32,582 bases of DNA, from assembly GCA_001586965.3 (NCBI GenBank), contig LUCW03000337.1, positions 75,001 to 107,582 of the forward strand, given 5' to 3'. Source of the stretch: Sphaeroforma sirkka (lineage: Eukaryota; Opisthokonta; Ichthyosporea; Ichthyophonida). The translations under genes and the position numbers were made by a program. The notes beneath the pieces are model-generated. The model searched no databases, was not told the DNA's origin, and worked only from the letters and a program-made list of their open reading frames with translations. Below are positions 1 to 13,508 of this stretch, piece by piece; within the stretch, counting starts at the first letter, position 1, and every line of letters starts with the position of its first letter.

Positions 1-402
1 ATGTGTGTGGTTGTATATCTTCGGATGTAAGTATGTATATGTGTGTGCTTGTGTATTATGTTATTGTGCAGTATATGTGTGTGTGTGCCTGTGTATGATA
101 ATATGGACGTTTATGTGAGTTGATGTGAAAAGTTATATGCGTGTTTCTGTGTATGCTCATGTTTCTTTCTGTGTATGCCCATGTTTCTGTTGATGTGCTG
201 GAAAGACTGCCCACGTATTTGTTGAGTGACTAATCTATTGAGTGTATTGCATATCCCTACACAAACATTTTGCCACGTTCTTGTGTACATATACAGGGCT
301 TAAGAGTTTTAGTTTAAGATAGACAGTCCGCCATGGCGCCACACTCTCTCCCACGCGTTATTCTCGCATATGATTATTCACGTTGTGCTTGTTCCGTCAC
401 AG
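1..402. other. TG-rich non-coding DNA, probably intron of the ABCA gene
   Basis: The stretch is rich in TG and TATG steps and shows no conserved reading frame. It ends in the acceptor TTCCGTCACAG at 392-402, directly before the first recognised ABCA exon. That exon starts in the middle of a codon, so at least one more exon lies upstream. I looked for the preceding conserved part of nucleotide-binding domain 2 and did not find it, so it must lie before the window. Confidence 0.5.
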
Positions 403-1738
403 ATACGGAGATGGCTACGCGCTGGTGGTCAAGGTTAACAGCGACACCGATGTAAAGCCTATCCGAGAGTTCATTACCACCAACTTCCCGACAAGCGTGT
501 TGAAGGAAGAGTATGCCAGGATGGTCTCATACCAGATCGATGTGAAGGTAGGTGCGCTGTCTATTCGTCCGTTAGATGTTCACTCATCGAAATATTGTTG
601 GTCATTTAAAGTTCTTATGTTGCGATTCTTTGATTCATTTCACCGTCATCTAATCCATTCCATCGCTGCTATTCCAATTGTCTGATATTGTGATTCTTCC
701 ATCTATTCCACCGTCATCTATTCCATCCCATCGCTGCTATTCCAATTGTCGAATATCCGACATTTGTAGTCGGACAATATGTCGTTGTCCGAAGTATTCA
801 AGAAGATGTCGGACGCAAAAGAAACCCTCAACGTAGATGACTTCCATGTCAGCCAAACATCGCTGGAACAGGTCTTTATACACTTTGCTAAGACTGATGC
901 TGCGTTGAAATCGAGCACCGTGTCTCTCGAGAAAGTGTGCGAAAAAGACGTTAACGGTATGGGACTGTCGGGGACGGATAGGTGTCATTGTGTGTGTAGT
1001 TGCACAGTACTATTGCGGATGCATATGTGCTTGCATATTAGCCTTGGGTGGTAGCGTTGGTTAGACATCGCTTGAACATATCTTCATGTGTGTCAGCAGT
1101 TATGCTGTGCCTTCGTGCGTGTTGTAGTGCGGTATGATCTGTGAGTGTATGTGTGTTTGTTCTGAATCTTTCTTTCAAGGAGATGGTCACTCTAGCAAGA
1201 TATCACCTTTCGTTTCAAGAGATTGCAGTGCATGTGCTTTGCTTAAGCTCAGTATAGTTGCATACAGACATTTATACCGTCTACACTGATCACCTCCTGT
1301 GCCCACTATGTGCACAATGGGAATGCATGTGTATTGCAACATGTATGATTCTCACATCCTCGTACGCATGGCTGTAAACGCCTCCATTCTTTAAATCCTT
1401 CATCGTGTTAAAATTTAACACATGAAATTAAATCATACGTAGCCCCATTGTCTAACAGACAGTTCAATTAGACTCACTCCTGACTAAAGGTATCTTCTAT
1501 TATACCTACGGCTCTTGTAGATGATGAGGACGCGCGCGTTGCAACAATCACAGCCGCGGGCGAACCATTTGTCGAGCACAGCAATGCCGACGACAAGGAT
1601 GGCCTGGAGAAAGCATCTAGTTCAATTCAGAAGAGGAGTGATGGTAACTATGGCAACCACAGAGACCTGGATGGCGAATCAGATGGTGTGGTCAACGCAG
1701 ACAGTGACGACGAGGGTGTGTCAGGGCATGTAGTGTAG
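403..1738 (+). CDS. ABCA-type ABC transporter, C-terminal three exons (partial)
   Basis: This is the 3' end of an ABC subfamily A transporter, a full-length membrane ATPase family that mostly moves lipids. Exons are 403-547, 770-956 and 1521-1738, split by GT..AG introns 548-769 (GTAGGT..TTGTAG) and 957-1520 (GTATGG..TTGTAG). Phases agree at both joins: phase 0, then a GAT codon split 1+2. The first exon reads YGDGYALVVKV and FPTSVLKEEYARM, matching the FGDGY..V and FPGSVLKE segment after the last ABC domain of ABCA proteins. The second contains VDDFHVSQTSLEQVFIHFAK, matching the family signature (I/V)EDYSVSQTTLEQVF..FA. The third is an unconserved acidic tail (DDKDGLEK, DSDDEGVSGHVV) ending at TAG 1736-1738. 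The ATPase domains and transmembrane segments lie upstream, outside the window. If UAG were sense, the frame would continue to TAA at 1892-1894. A candidate AATAAA at 2666-2671 is far downstream. Confidence 0.88.
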
Positions 1739-2461
1739 TTAGAAGTATAGGAGAGCACACAAAGTGATCTGGAGCCGATTCAGCCGCAAAACACTTGTAG
1801 TGGGTATACCGGATACGCAAACGATGTTGAGTCGATTGGACTCTTTGTTGGAGCTCTACATATCTCGCACAGTGCACTGAGAGTGGTACTGTAAGCGGAG
1901 TGACACGCTATCTGGTATGCAGATGGGTCTGTTCCTATCGATCAAAGCAACACTTTTCTGGCGTATGGTGTGGTTTTGGAGACGCGAAACACAAAATACT
2001 TGTATGTGACGAGGAGCAGTCACTATAAACCGTCAACAAAAACACATGTTGATTTTTTAATGGGTCAGTCAGACGCATGTGGGTGTGGATGTCAGATCGC
2101 GATGCCTCGTGAGAGCGCTAGATGAAGTGCCCATTGCAAAATACAACCAGTACAGTGCTTTGCCTTTGCAAGCAGCGGCTGCGACTGTGTAGTCGGTTGG
2201 GTTTGGTCAGCGCTGTTAAATATAGTGTACTTGCGGTCTACAACGGTGAGATGAACTGTGTTCAGAGCTGCCGAAAAAAAAACTTTCTGAAGTTGGTATC
2301 TCTTCACAATGATCGCAGAGTTCATGTTTGGGAACTGCAATATACGCTGCCTCTTTTGTTTGACCGAGTAGTACTTAGCTTCTTTTTACTTCTTTTGAAC
2401 AAGAAAAGAAAGTTGAGAAATCTTGAAACCACCATGAATAGAGCCACCGACACACACTTTT
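1739..2461. other. 3' flank of the ABCA gene, no recognised gene
   Basis: I find no second conserved coding region here. The first 155 bases stay open in the ABCA frame apart from two TAG codons (see findings). The open frame at 2122-2463 on the + strand has no recognisable domain and no splice context, so I do not call it. Confidence 0.4.
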
Positions 2462-2790
2462 AGTGCAACCTACATTTCCCACCTACTCATACTCGCATAT
2501 TTTCATTTTTCTCATTATGTACTATACTACATATAAACAAAATTGTGTTTTTAAAATTCATAGAATCACGTCTCATCAACCCCACATCCGCTACTTTAAT
2601 TAGTGCAACTTACTTTTCCAACCTACTCATACTTGTGTAATTTTTTCTCCACTACACTACATGTAAATAAACTACGTGTCAACCCCGCACACGCAACCAC
2701 TATACATGCAAACTACATTCCGTACCTACTCATGCTTGACATATAAATTAAACTGTGATACATTACAAAGAATCACGTCTCAACGGATCA
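2462..2790. repeat. Degenerate tandem repeat, about three copies
   Basis: The block GTGCAACCTAC..CCACCTACTCATACT at 2462 recurs at 2603 (GTGCAACTTAC..CAACCTACTCATACT) and in weaker form near 2705 (ATGCAAACTAC..TACCTACTCATGCT). The motif AGAATCACGTCTCA follows the first and third copies (near 2564 and 2769). Spacing is about 141 and then about 102 bp, so the array is old and eroded. No function is implied. Confidence 0.65.
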
Positions 2791-2889
2791 CGTCTAGATG
2801 CTGTATAATATTTCGAACACGTTTTGTCCTATTTGATCGATTTTCTACTTCGCACATTTGTAAAAATAGGGTGATACAAACCAATATGT

Positions 2890-4010
<1,121 letters not shown>

Positions 4011-4145
4011 GTTGTAAGTATATGCATGTGTAAAAGGATATATTATAGGTATATGCATGATGTTTGAAAACTGAAATAGTGACTGTAACTGTTGTGTGAA
4101 GGGATAAAAGAATAGGAGGAAAAATTGAGAGAAATATTTCTTCTG

Positions 4146-7100
4146 CAAAACAATAAAACAATAAAACAACAAAACAATAAAACAATAAAACAATAAAACA
4201 ATAAAACAACAAATTAATAAAACAATAAAACAATAAAACAACAAAACAATAAAACAATAAAACAACAAAACAATAAAACAATAAAACAATAAAACAACAA
4301 AACAACAAAACAACAAAACAACAAAACAACAAAAAACAACAAAAAAACAAAAAAACAAAAAAAACAAAAAACAACAAAACAAAAAACAATAAAACAACAA
4401 AAAACAATAAAACAATAAAACAATAAAACAATACAAAACAATAAAACAATAAAACAACAAAACAACAAAACAAAAAAAACAACAAAACAATAAAACAACA
4501 AAAACAACAAAAAACAATAAAACAACAAAAAAACAACAAAACAATAAAACAACAAAACAATAAAACAACAAAACAATAAAACAATAAAACAACAAAACAA
4601 TAAAAACAATAAAACAATAAAAAACAACAAAACAACAAAAACAACAAAACAATAAAACAATAAAACAACAAAAAAACAATAAAACCCTAAAACAATAAAA
4701 CAAAAACAAAACAATAAAACAATGAAAAAACAACAAAACAATAAAAACAATAAACAAAACAAAAAAACAATAAAACAATAAAAACAAAAAAAACAACAAA
4801 ACAATAAAAACAATAAAACAAACAAAAAAATAATAAAACAATAAAACAACAAAACAACAAAACAACAAAACAACAAAACAACAAAACAATAAAACAATAA
4901 AACAATAAAACAACAAAAAACAAAACAATAAAACAATAAAACAAAAACAATAAAACAAAAACAAAAAACAATAAAACAAAAACAAAAACAATAAAAAAAC
5001 AAAAAACAAAAAACAAAAAAAAAAACCAATAAAAAACAAAACAACAAAACAAAAAAACAAAAAAAACAATAAAAAACAACAAAACAACAAAACAATAAAA
5101 CAAAAAAAACAATAAAACAATAAAAAAAAAAACAAAATAAAAAAAACAATAAAACAATAAAACAACAAAACAATAAAAACAACAAAACAATAAAACAACA
5201 AAACAACAAAAAAAACAATAAAACAATAAAAACAACAAAACAATAAAACAATAAAACAATAAAACAATAAAACAATAAAACAATAAAACAAGAACAAAAC
5301 AATAAAACAAATAAAACAATAAAACAACAAACAAAACAACAAAACAAAAAACAACAAAACAACAAAACAACAAAACAACAAAAAAAAACAATAAAACAAA
5401 AAAACAATAAAACAACAAAACAACAAAAAAAAAAAAACAAACAACAAAAAAAATAAAACAAAAAAACAACAAAACAACAAAACAACAAAACAACAAAACA
5501 ACAAAAAACAACAAAAACAATAAAAACAATAAAACAACAAAACAACAAAACAATAAAACAACAAAACAAAAAAACAAAAAAAAACAATAAAACAACAAAT
5601 AAAACAATAAAAACAATAAAACAACAAAACAAAACAATAAAAACAACAAAACAACAAAAACAACAAAAAAAACAAAAAACAAAAAAAACAAAACAATAAA
5701 ACAATAAAACAATAAAACAACAAAACAATAAAACAACAAAACAACAAAACAATAAAACAATAAAACAACAAAACAACAAAACAACAAAAACAATAAAAAA
5801 CAAAAAACAAAACAATAAAACAATAAAACAACAAAACAATAAAACAATAAAACAACAAAACAATAAAACAACAAAACAATAAAACAATAAAAAACAATAA
5901 AACAAAAACAACAAAACAAAAAAACAACAAAACAACAAAACAAAAAACAAAAAAAAATAAAACAACAAAACAACAATAAACAAAATAAAACAATAAAACA
6001 ACAAAACAAAAAAACAACAAAAAACAATAAAACAAAACAATAAAACAACAAAACAATAAAAAACAACAATAAAACAATAAAACAACAAAACAAAACAACA
6101 AAACAATAAAACAACAAAAAACAAAAAACAATAAAACATAAAAACAATAAAACAACAAAAAAACAACAAAAAAACAATAAAACAACAAAAAACAAAACAA
6201 AAAAAAACAAAACAATAAAAAAACAACAAAACAAAAAAAACAATAAAACAATAAAACAACAAAAAACAAAAAAACAAAAAACAATAAAACAATAAAACAA
6301 TAAAACAACAAAACAACAAAAACAACAAAACAACAAAACAATAAAAAACAATAAAACAACAAATAAAACAAAACAAAACAACAAAACAACAAAACAACAA
6401 AAAACAAAAAAACAACAAAACAAAAAACAAAAAACAAAAAAAACAATAAAACAACAATAAAACAATAAAACAAACAAAACAAACAAAACAATAAAACAAT
6501 AAAACAACAAACAAACAAAACAACAAAACAATAAAACAATAAAACAATAAAAAACAAACAAAACAATAAAACAACAAAAACAACAAAAAACAACAAAACA
6601 ACAAAACAACAAAAAAACAACAAAACAACAAAACAAAAAAACAACAAAACAATAAAAACAATAAAAAAAAAAACAACAAAAAAAAACAATAAAACAACAA
6701 AAACAATAAAAAACAAAAAACAATAAAAAAAACAAAAACAATAAAACAACAAAACAACAAAAAAACAAAACAACAAAAAACAAAACAATAAAAACAATAA
6801 AACAATAAAACAACAAAACAATAAAACAACAAAACAACAAAACAACAAAACAACAAAACAATAAAACAATAAAACAAACAAAAAACAACAAAACAACAAA
6901 ACAACAACAAAACAACAAAACAACAAAACAACAAAACAACAAAACAACAAAACAACAAAACAACAAAAAAAACAAAACAACAAAACAATAAAACAAACAA
7001 AACAACAATAAACAACAAAAAAACAACAAAACAACAAAACAACAAAACAAATAAAACAATAAAACAACAACAACAAAACAAAAAAAAAAAAACAACAAAA

Positions 7101-10100
7101 ACAACAAAACAACAAAACAACAAAACAAAAAAACAAAACATAAAAAAAACAAAAAACAACAAAACATAAAAAACAATAAAAACAATAAAACAACAAAACA
7201 ACAAAAAACAATAAAAAACAACAAAACAACAAAAAAACAACAAAAAACAACAAAACAACAAAACAATAAAACAATAAAACAACAAAACAAAACAATAAAA
7301 CACAAAAACAATAAAAACAATAAAAACAAACAACAAAAAACAATAAAACAACAAAACAACAATAAAACAACAAAACAATAAAACAATAAAACAAAAAACA
7401 AAAACAACAAAACAATAAAACAATAAAAACAAAAAACAAAAAAACAACAAAACAATAAAACAAAAAAAACAACAAAACAACAAAACAATAAAACAAATAA
7501 AACAATAAAACAACAAAAAAAAAACAACAAAAAAAACAACAAAACAACAAAAAAAATAAAACAATAAAACAACAAAACAACAAAACAACAAAACAACAAA
7601 AAACAACAAAACAATAAAACAACAAAAAACAATAAAAAAACAACAAAAAACAATAAAACAATAAAACAACAAAAAACAAAAAAACAACAAAACAAAAAAA
7701 CAACAAAACAACAAAACAACAAAAAAACAAAAAAAACAACAAAACAAAAAACAATAAAACAATAAAAACAACAAAAACAACAAAAAACAATAAAACAATA
7801 AAACAACAAAACAATAAAACAAAAAACAATAAAACAACAAAAACAATAAAACAATAAAACAAAACAAAACAACAAAAAACAAACAACAAACAAAACAATA
7901 AAACAACAAAACAATAAAACAACAAAACAATAAAACAACAAAAACAACAAAACAACAAAAAAAAAATAAAAACAATAAAAACAACAAAACAATAAAACAA
8001 TAAAACAATAAAAAACAATAAAACAATAAAACAAAAAACAAAACAACAAAAACAACAAAAAAACAACAAAACAATAAAACAACAAAACAATAAAACAATA
8101 AAACAAAAAACAACAAAAAAATAAAACAATAAAACAACAAAACAACAAAAAACAATAAAACAATAAAAACAATAAAACAATAAAACAATAAAAACAAACA
8201 AAACACAATAAAAACAACAAAACAAAAAACAACAAAAAACAACAAAACAACAAAACAACAAAACAATAAAACAACAAAACAATAAAAAAAACAATAAAAC
8301 AACAATAAAAACAACAAAAAAACAAAACAATAAAAACAATAAAACAATAAAACAAAAAAACAATAAAACAACAAAAAAAACAAAAAAACAACAAAAACAA
8401 AAAAAACAATAAAACAATAAAACAATAAAACAATAAAACAAAAAACAAAAAAATAAAACAAAAAACAACAAAACAATAAAACAAAAAACAAAAAATAAAC
8501 AAAAAAACAAAAAACAATAAAACAACAAAAAACAATAAAACAACAAAAAAAAAACAATAAAACAATAAAACAACAAAACAATAAAACAATAAAACAACAA
8601 AAAACAAAAAAAACAAAAAACAATAAAAACAACAAAACAATAAAAACAACAAAACAACAAAACAAAAAACAATAAAACAATAAAACAACAAAAAACAAAA
8701 AACAATAAAACAATAAAACAATAAAACAACAAAACAATAAAACAACAAAACAATAAAACAAAAAAAACAACAAAACAACAAAAACAAAAAACAATAAAAC
8801 AAATAAAACAACAAAACAACAAAACAACAAAACAAAAACAACAAAACAAAAAAACAATAAAACAATAAAACAATAAACAATAAAACAATAAAACAATAAA
8901 ACAACAAAACAATAAAACAAAAAAAAACAATAAAACAAAAACAAAACAAAACAATAAAACAATAAAACAATAAAACAACAAAACAATAAAAAACAAAAAA
9001 CAAAAAAACAACAAAACAATAAAACAATAAAACAATAAAACAATAAAACAACAAAACAAAAAACAATAAAAACAACAAAAAAACAATAAAACAACAAATA
9101 ATAAAACAAAAAACAATAAAACAACAAAAAAAAACAAAAAACAACAAAACAATAAAAACAATAAAACAATAAAACAATAAAAACAATAAAACAATAAAAC
9201 AATAAAAAAACAATAAAACAATAAACAAAACAACAAAAAAACAAAAAACAATAAAACAAATAAAACAATAAAACAACAAAAAAACAAAAAAACAATAAAA
9301 CAACAAAACAAAAAAAAAACAAAACAATAAAAACAACAAAACAACAAAAAACAACAAAACAATAAAACAATAAAAAACAACAAAACAATAAAACAATAAA
9401 AACAATAAAACAAAAAAACAATAAAACAATAAAACAATAAAAAAACAACAAAACAACAAAAAAAAAACAAAACAAAAAAACAAAAAAACAACAAAACAAT
9501 AAAACAATAAAACAATAAAACAACAAAACAATAAAACAACAAAACAACAAAACAATAAAAAAATAAACAACAAAACAACAAAACAACAAAAAAACAACAA
9601 AACAATAAAACAACAAAAACAACAAAACAATAAAACAACAAAACATAAAAAACAATAAAACAATAAAACAATAAAAACAACAAAACAATAAAACAACAAA
9701 AACAAAAAAAACAAAACAAAAAAATAAAACAATAAAACAACAAAACAACAAAACAATAAAAACAACAAAACAACAAAAAACAATAAAACAATAAAACAAT
9801 AAAACAATAAAACAATAAAACAAAAACAAAAAAACAATAAAACAATAAAACAATAAAAACAATAAAACAATAAAACAATAAAACAACAAAACAAACAAAA
9901 ACAATAAAACAACAAAAACAACAAAACAATAAAACAATAAAACAATAAAAAACAACAAAACAACAAAACAACAAAACAATAAAAACAACAAAACAATAAA
10001 ACAATAAAACAATAAAACAAAAAACAACAAAAAACAATAAAACAATAAAACAAAACAACAACAAAACAATAAAACAATAAAACAAAAAAACAATAAAAAA

Positions 10101-12265
10101 CAAAAAACAATAAAACAACAAAACAACAATAAAACAATAAAACAACAAAACAACAAAACAACAACAAAAAACAACAAAACAACAAAACAAAAAAACAATA
10201 AAACAATAAAACAAAAAACAACAAAACAAAAAACAACAAAACAATAAACAAAACAATAAAACAATAAAACAATAAAACAATAAAACAATAAAACAATAAA
10301 AAAAAAAACAACAAAACAATAAAACAACAAAACAACAAAACAACAAAACAACAAAAAACAAAAAAACAAAACAATAAAACAATAAAACAATAAAACAATA
10401 AAACAATAAAACAATAAAACAATAAAACAACAAAACAACAAAACAATAAAACAATAAAACAATAAAACAACAAAACAATAAAACAATAAAAAACAAAAAA
10501 ACAAAAAAACAATAAAACAACAAAACAACAAAAAACAATAAAACAATAAAACAACAAAAACAACAAAACAATAAAAAACAACAAAACAATAAAAAACAAT
10601 AAAACAACAAAACAATAAAAACAATAAAACAATAAAACATAAAAAAACAACAAAAACAATAAAAACAACAAAAAACAAAAAACAACAAAAACAACAAAAC
10701 AACAAAACAACAAAACAACAAAAAACAACAAAACAACAAAAAAACAAAAAAACAAAAACAATAAAAACAACAAAACAATAAAAACAAAAAACAACAAAAC
10801 AACAAACAAAAAACAATAAAACAACAAAAAACAATAAAAAATAAAACAATAAAAAAAAAAACAACAAAACAACAAAACAATAAAACAACAAAAACAACAA
10901 AACAATAAAACAACAAAACATAAAAACAATAAAACAACAAAACAACAAAAAAAACAAAACAATAAAACAATAAAAAACAACAAAAAAACAAAAAAACAAA
11001 AAAACAACAAAACAACAAAACAACAAAAAACAAAAAAACAACAAAACAACAAAACAAAAAAACAATAAAAAACAATAAAAAAACAACAAAACAACAAAAA
11101 CAATAAAACAATAAAACAATAAAACAAACAAAACAATAAAACAATAAAACAATAAAAAACAATAAAACAACAAAACAACAAAAAACAACAAAACAATAAA
11201 ACAATAAAAACAAAAAAACAATAAAACAATAAAAACAATAAAACAATAAAACAACAAAACAATAAAAAAAACAACAAAACAACAAAACAAACAAAACAAC
11301 AAAAAACAATAAAACAATAAAAAAACAAAAAAACAATAAAACAATAAAAAAGAACAAAAAACAACAAAAAAACAATAAAACAATAAAACAAAAAACAACA
11401 AAACAATAAAACAATAAAAACAACAAACAACAATAAAACAATAAAACAATAAAACAAAAAAAACAACAAAACAATAAAACAAAAAAACAAAAAACAACAA
11501 AAACAATAAAACAATAAAACAAAAAAACAAAAAAACAATAAAAACAATAAAACAACAAAAACAACAAAACAATAAAACAATAAAACAATAAAACAACAAA
11601 ACAACAAAACAACAAAACAACAAAACAACAAAAAACAATAAAACAAAAACAATAAAACAACAAAACAACAAAAACAATAAAACAGTAAAAAACAATAAAA
11701 CAACAAAACAATAAAACAAACAAAAAACAACAAAACAACAAAAACAACAAAAAAACAATAAAACAACAAAACAATAAAAAACAACAAAACAACAAAAAAC
11801 AATAAAACAAAAAAAACAACAAAAAACAATAAAACAATAAAACAATAAAACAATAAAACAACAAAAACAACAAAACAATAAAACAACAAAAAACAACAAA
11901 ACAATAAAACAATAAAACAACAAAACAATAAAACAAAAAACAAAAACAAAAAAACAACAAAACAACAAAACAACAAAACAACAAAACAACAAAACAACAA
12001 AACAATAAAAAAAATAAACAAAAATAAAACAATAAAACAACAAAACAACAAAACAAACAAAACAACAAAACAATAAAACAACAAAAAACAACAAAACAAA
12101 AAACAACAAAAAACAATAAAAAACAAAAAACAATAAAACAACAAAACAATAAAACAATAAAAACACAAAACAACAAAAAACAATAAAACAATAAAACAAA
12201 AAAAACAAAAAAACAATAAAACAACAAAACAACAAAACAACAAAAAACAAAAAACAACAAAAACC
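4146..12265. repeat. 8.1 kb satellite of AAYAAAAC octamers
   Basis: About 1,000 head-to-tail copies of an 8-bp unit, AATAAAAC or AACAAAAC, run without interruption. Variation is of two kinds: the T/C choice at the third base, and the length of the A tract (about 3 to 12). On the + strand it is almost G-free; I noticed only four G bases (near 4724, 5292, 11352, 11685). I see no higher-order period by eye. On the minus strand the unit is GTTTTRTT, which contains no stop codon in any frame. This alone explains minus frames of 2,807, 2,692 and 2,526 codons made of Phe, Leu, Val, Ile, Cys and Tyr. These are not genes. The varied A tracts could be partly sequencing error. Confidence 0.96.
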
Positions 12266-12274
12266 AAATACTTG

Positions 12275-12313
12275 TATGGTGCAGAGTATCAACTGTCAAG
12301 ACCCTGCACCATA
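12275..12313. repeat. Perfect 10-bp inverted repeat (hairpin) at the satellite edge
   Basis: TATGGTGCAG at 12275-12284 pairs exactly with CTGCACCATA at 12304-12313 around a 19-base loop. It lies ten bases beyond the last satellite unit. It could be a remnant of a transposon end or chance. No target-site duplication was recognised. Confidence 0.6.
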
Positions 12314-12474
12314 AAGGTCGATTTGTAAATAGCGCGAATAACTTTTGAAATTATGTTTTTTGGGGAAAAGTGTATCCGCGTATAGATTGCTCTGGCCGAG
12401 ACGCGTCGATTAAGCCCATGTTCATTTTTCCCATTATTTTGGACCTCGACCCCTATACAGGCTATACCATCCCG

Positions 12475-12489
12475 CCCCCCCCCCCCCCC
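12475..12489. repeat. C15 homopolymer
   Basis: Fifteen consecutive C follow CCCG and precede TAGG. It is the longest GC homopolymer in an AT-rich region. The minus open frames crossing it gain a run of Gly codons from it and are not credible genes. Confidence 0.95.
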
Positions 12490-13508
12490 TAGGTAAAATG
12501 GACTTTTCGACATTCTCAATGTTTATATTACAGATCAAATCCACTTTTGAGACCAGAAAAACCCAATTTAAAAAAGTGATGAAAGCCACGTTCTCAGAAA
12601 AGTAAATAGTATACACACAAAATATCACTGTAAAAACGTGTATTCACAGAGTCAACCCGAAGGATTTCGACCCAACTGACTGCTTATGCAGTAGCCTATG
12701 GCCATCACAAGTAGACACAACACAACTGCCAGAGAATATACCTGAGCACACTTTATTTCGTGTTTTATGTGCGGAATTTTTACGTTTGCGCTGGTTTCTG
12801 CTATTGCAAATGTTGAAAACTGAAAGGGTACAACATATGTGTGATCTCTGTTATACTTACCGATCATGTGCGATAAGGGCGTATGTATTTAGGCCGATTC
12901 AAGACATACTAACAGTGCTAACTAATTTAAAAAAAAAATCACATTGAAAATTTGATGTTGTTCAATTTAAAAATCGAGGGCTATGTGGCAGTGCACTAGA
13001 GCCCCGGGATCAAAGAAAACACGGCTGAGTGGACACTTGTCTCTTTGTGAGAAATAATGCAATGATCTCACGCAGAATTGCTTACTTTCCCAATTGGCAT
13101 ATGGTTCTTATAGTAAGATTACATACCTATAGGTGGAACAGACCTCAAAATATAGCGTCATACACGATACTGTGTTCAAGAGTGCATTAGTCCATATTCA
13201 CTTATACATTGCATGACTTCCCATTTTCGTTGTACTATTTCACCAGAAGTGCCGTTGCATTATTCAGTAGTGCTCGTAGTAGAGTCTCAGCTTCCTAATT
13301 CAAGGGGTATCTCGGCAAGCAGGGTTTACTTTAAATTTGAGGATGTAGCGTTCAGCCTTATCTGCATACGCGATACACCAGGTTTTTTATGATTCCAAGC
13401 CGAGCTTGGCATAGATGCTGTGTTGCTTTCATACCTGTTGCAAAGCTGACCACATACAGTATTATAGGTCCTAGAATTATATGACAACATTTTATCATCG
13501 ATGCTACT
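12490..13508. other. Unique sequence without a recognised gene
   Basis: Mixed-composition DNA with no conserved frame on either strand, no tRNA-like or rRNA-like segment and no obvious repeat. The minus open frame 12652-12867 has one hydrophobic stretch but no recognisable domain or splice context. Confidence 0.4.

Noticed and set aside
4684..4693. ACCCTAAA, similar to the plant telomere heptamer
   Set aside because: It occurs once inside the satellite and is explained by local variation of the octamer.
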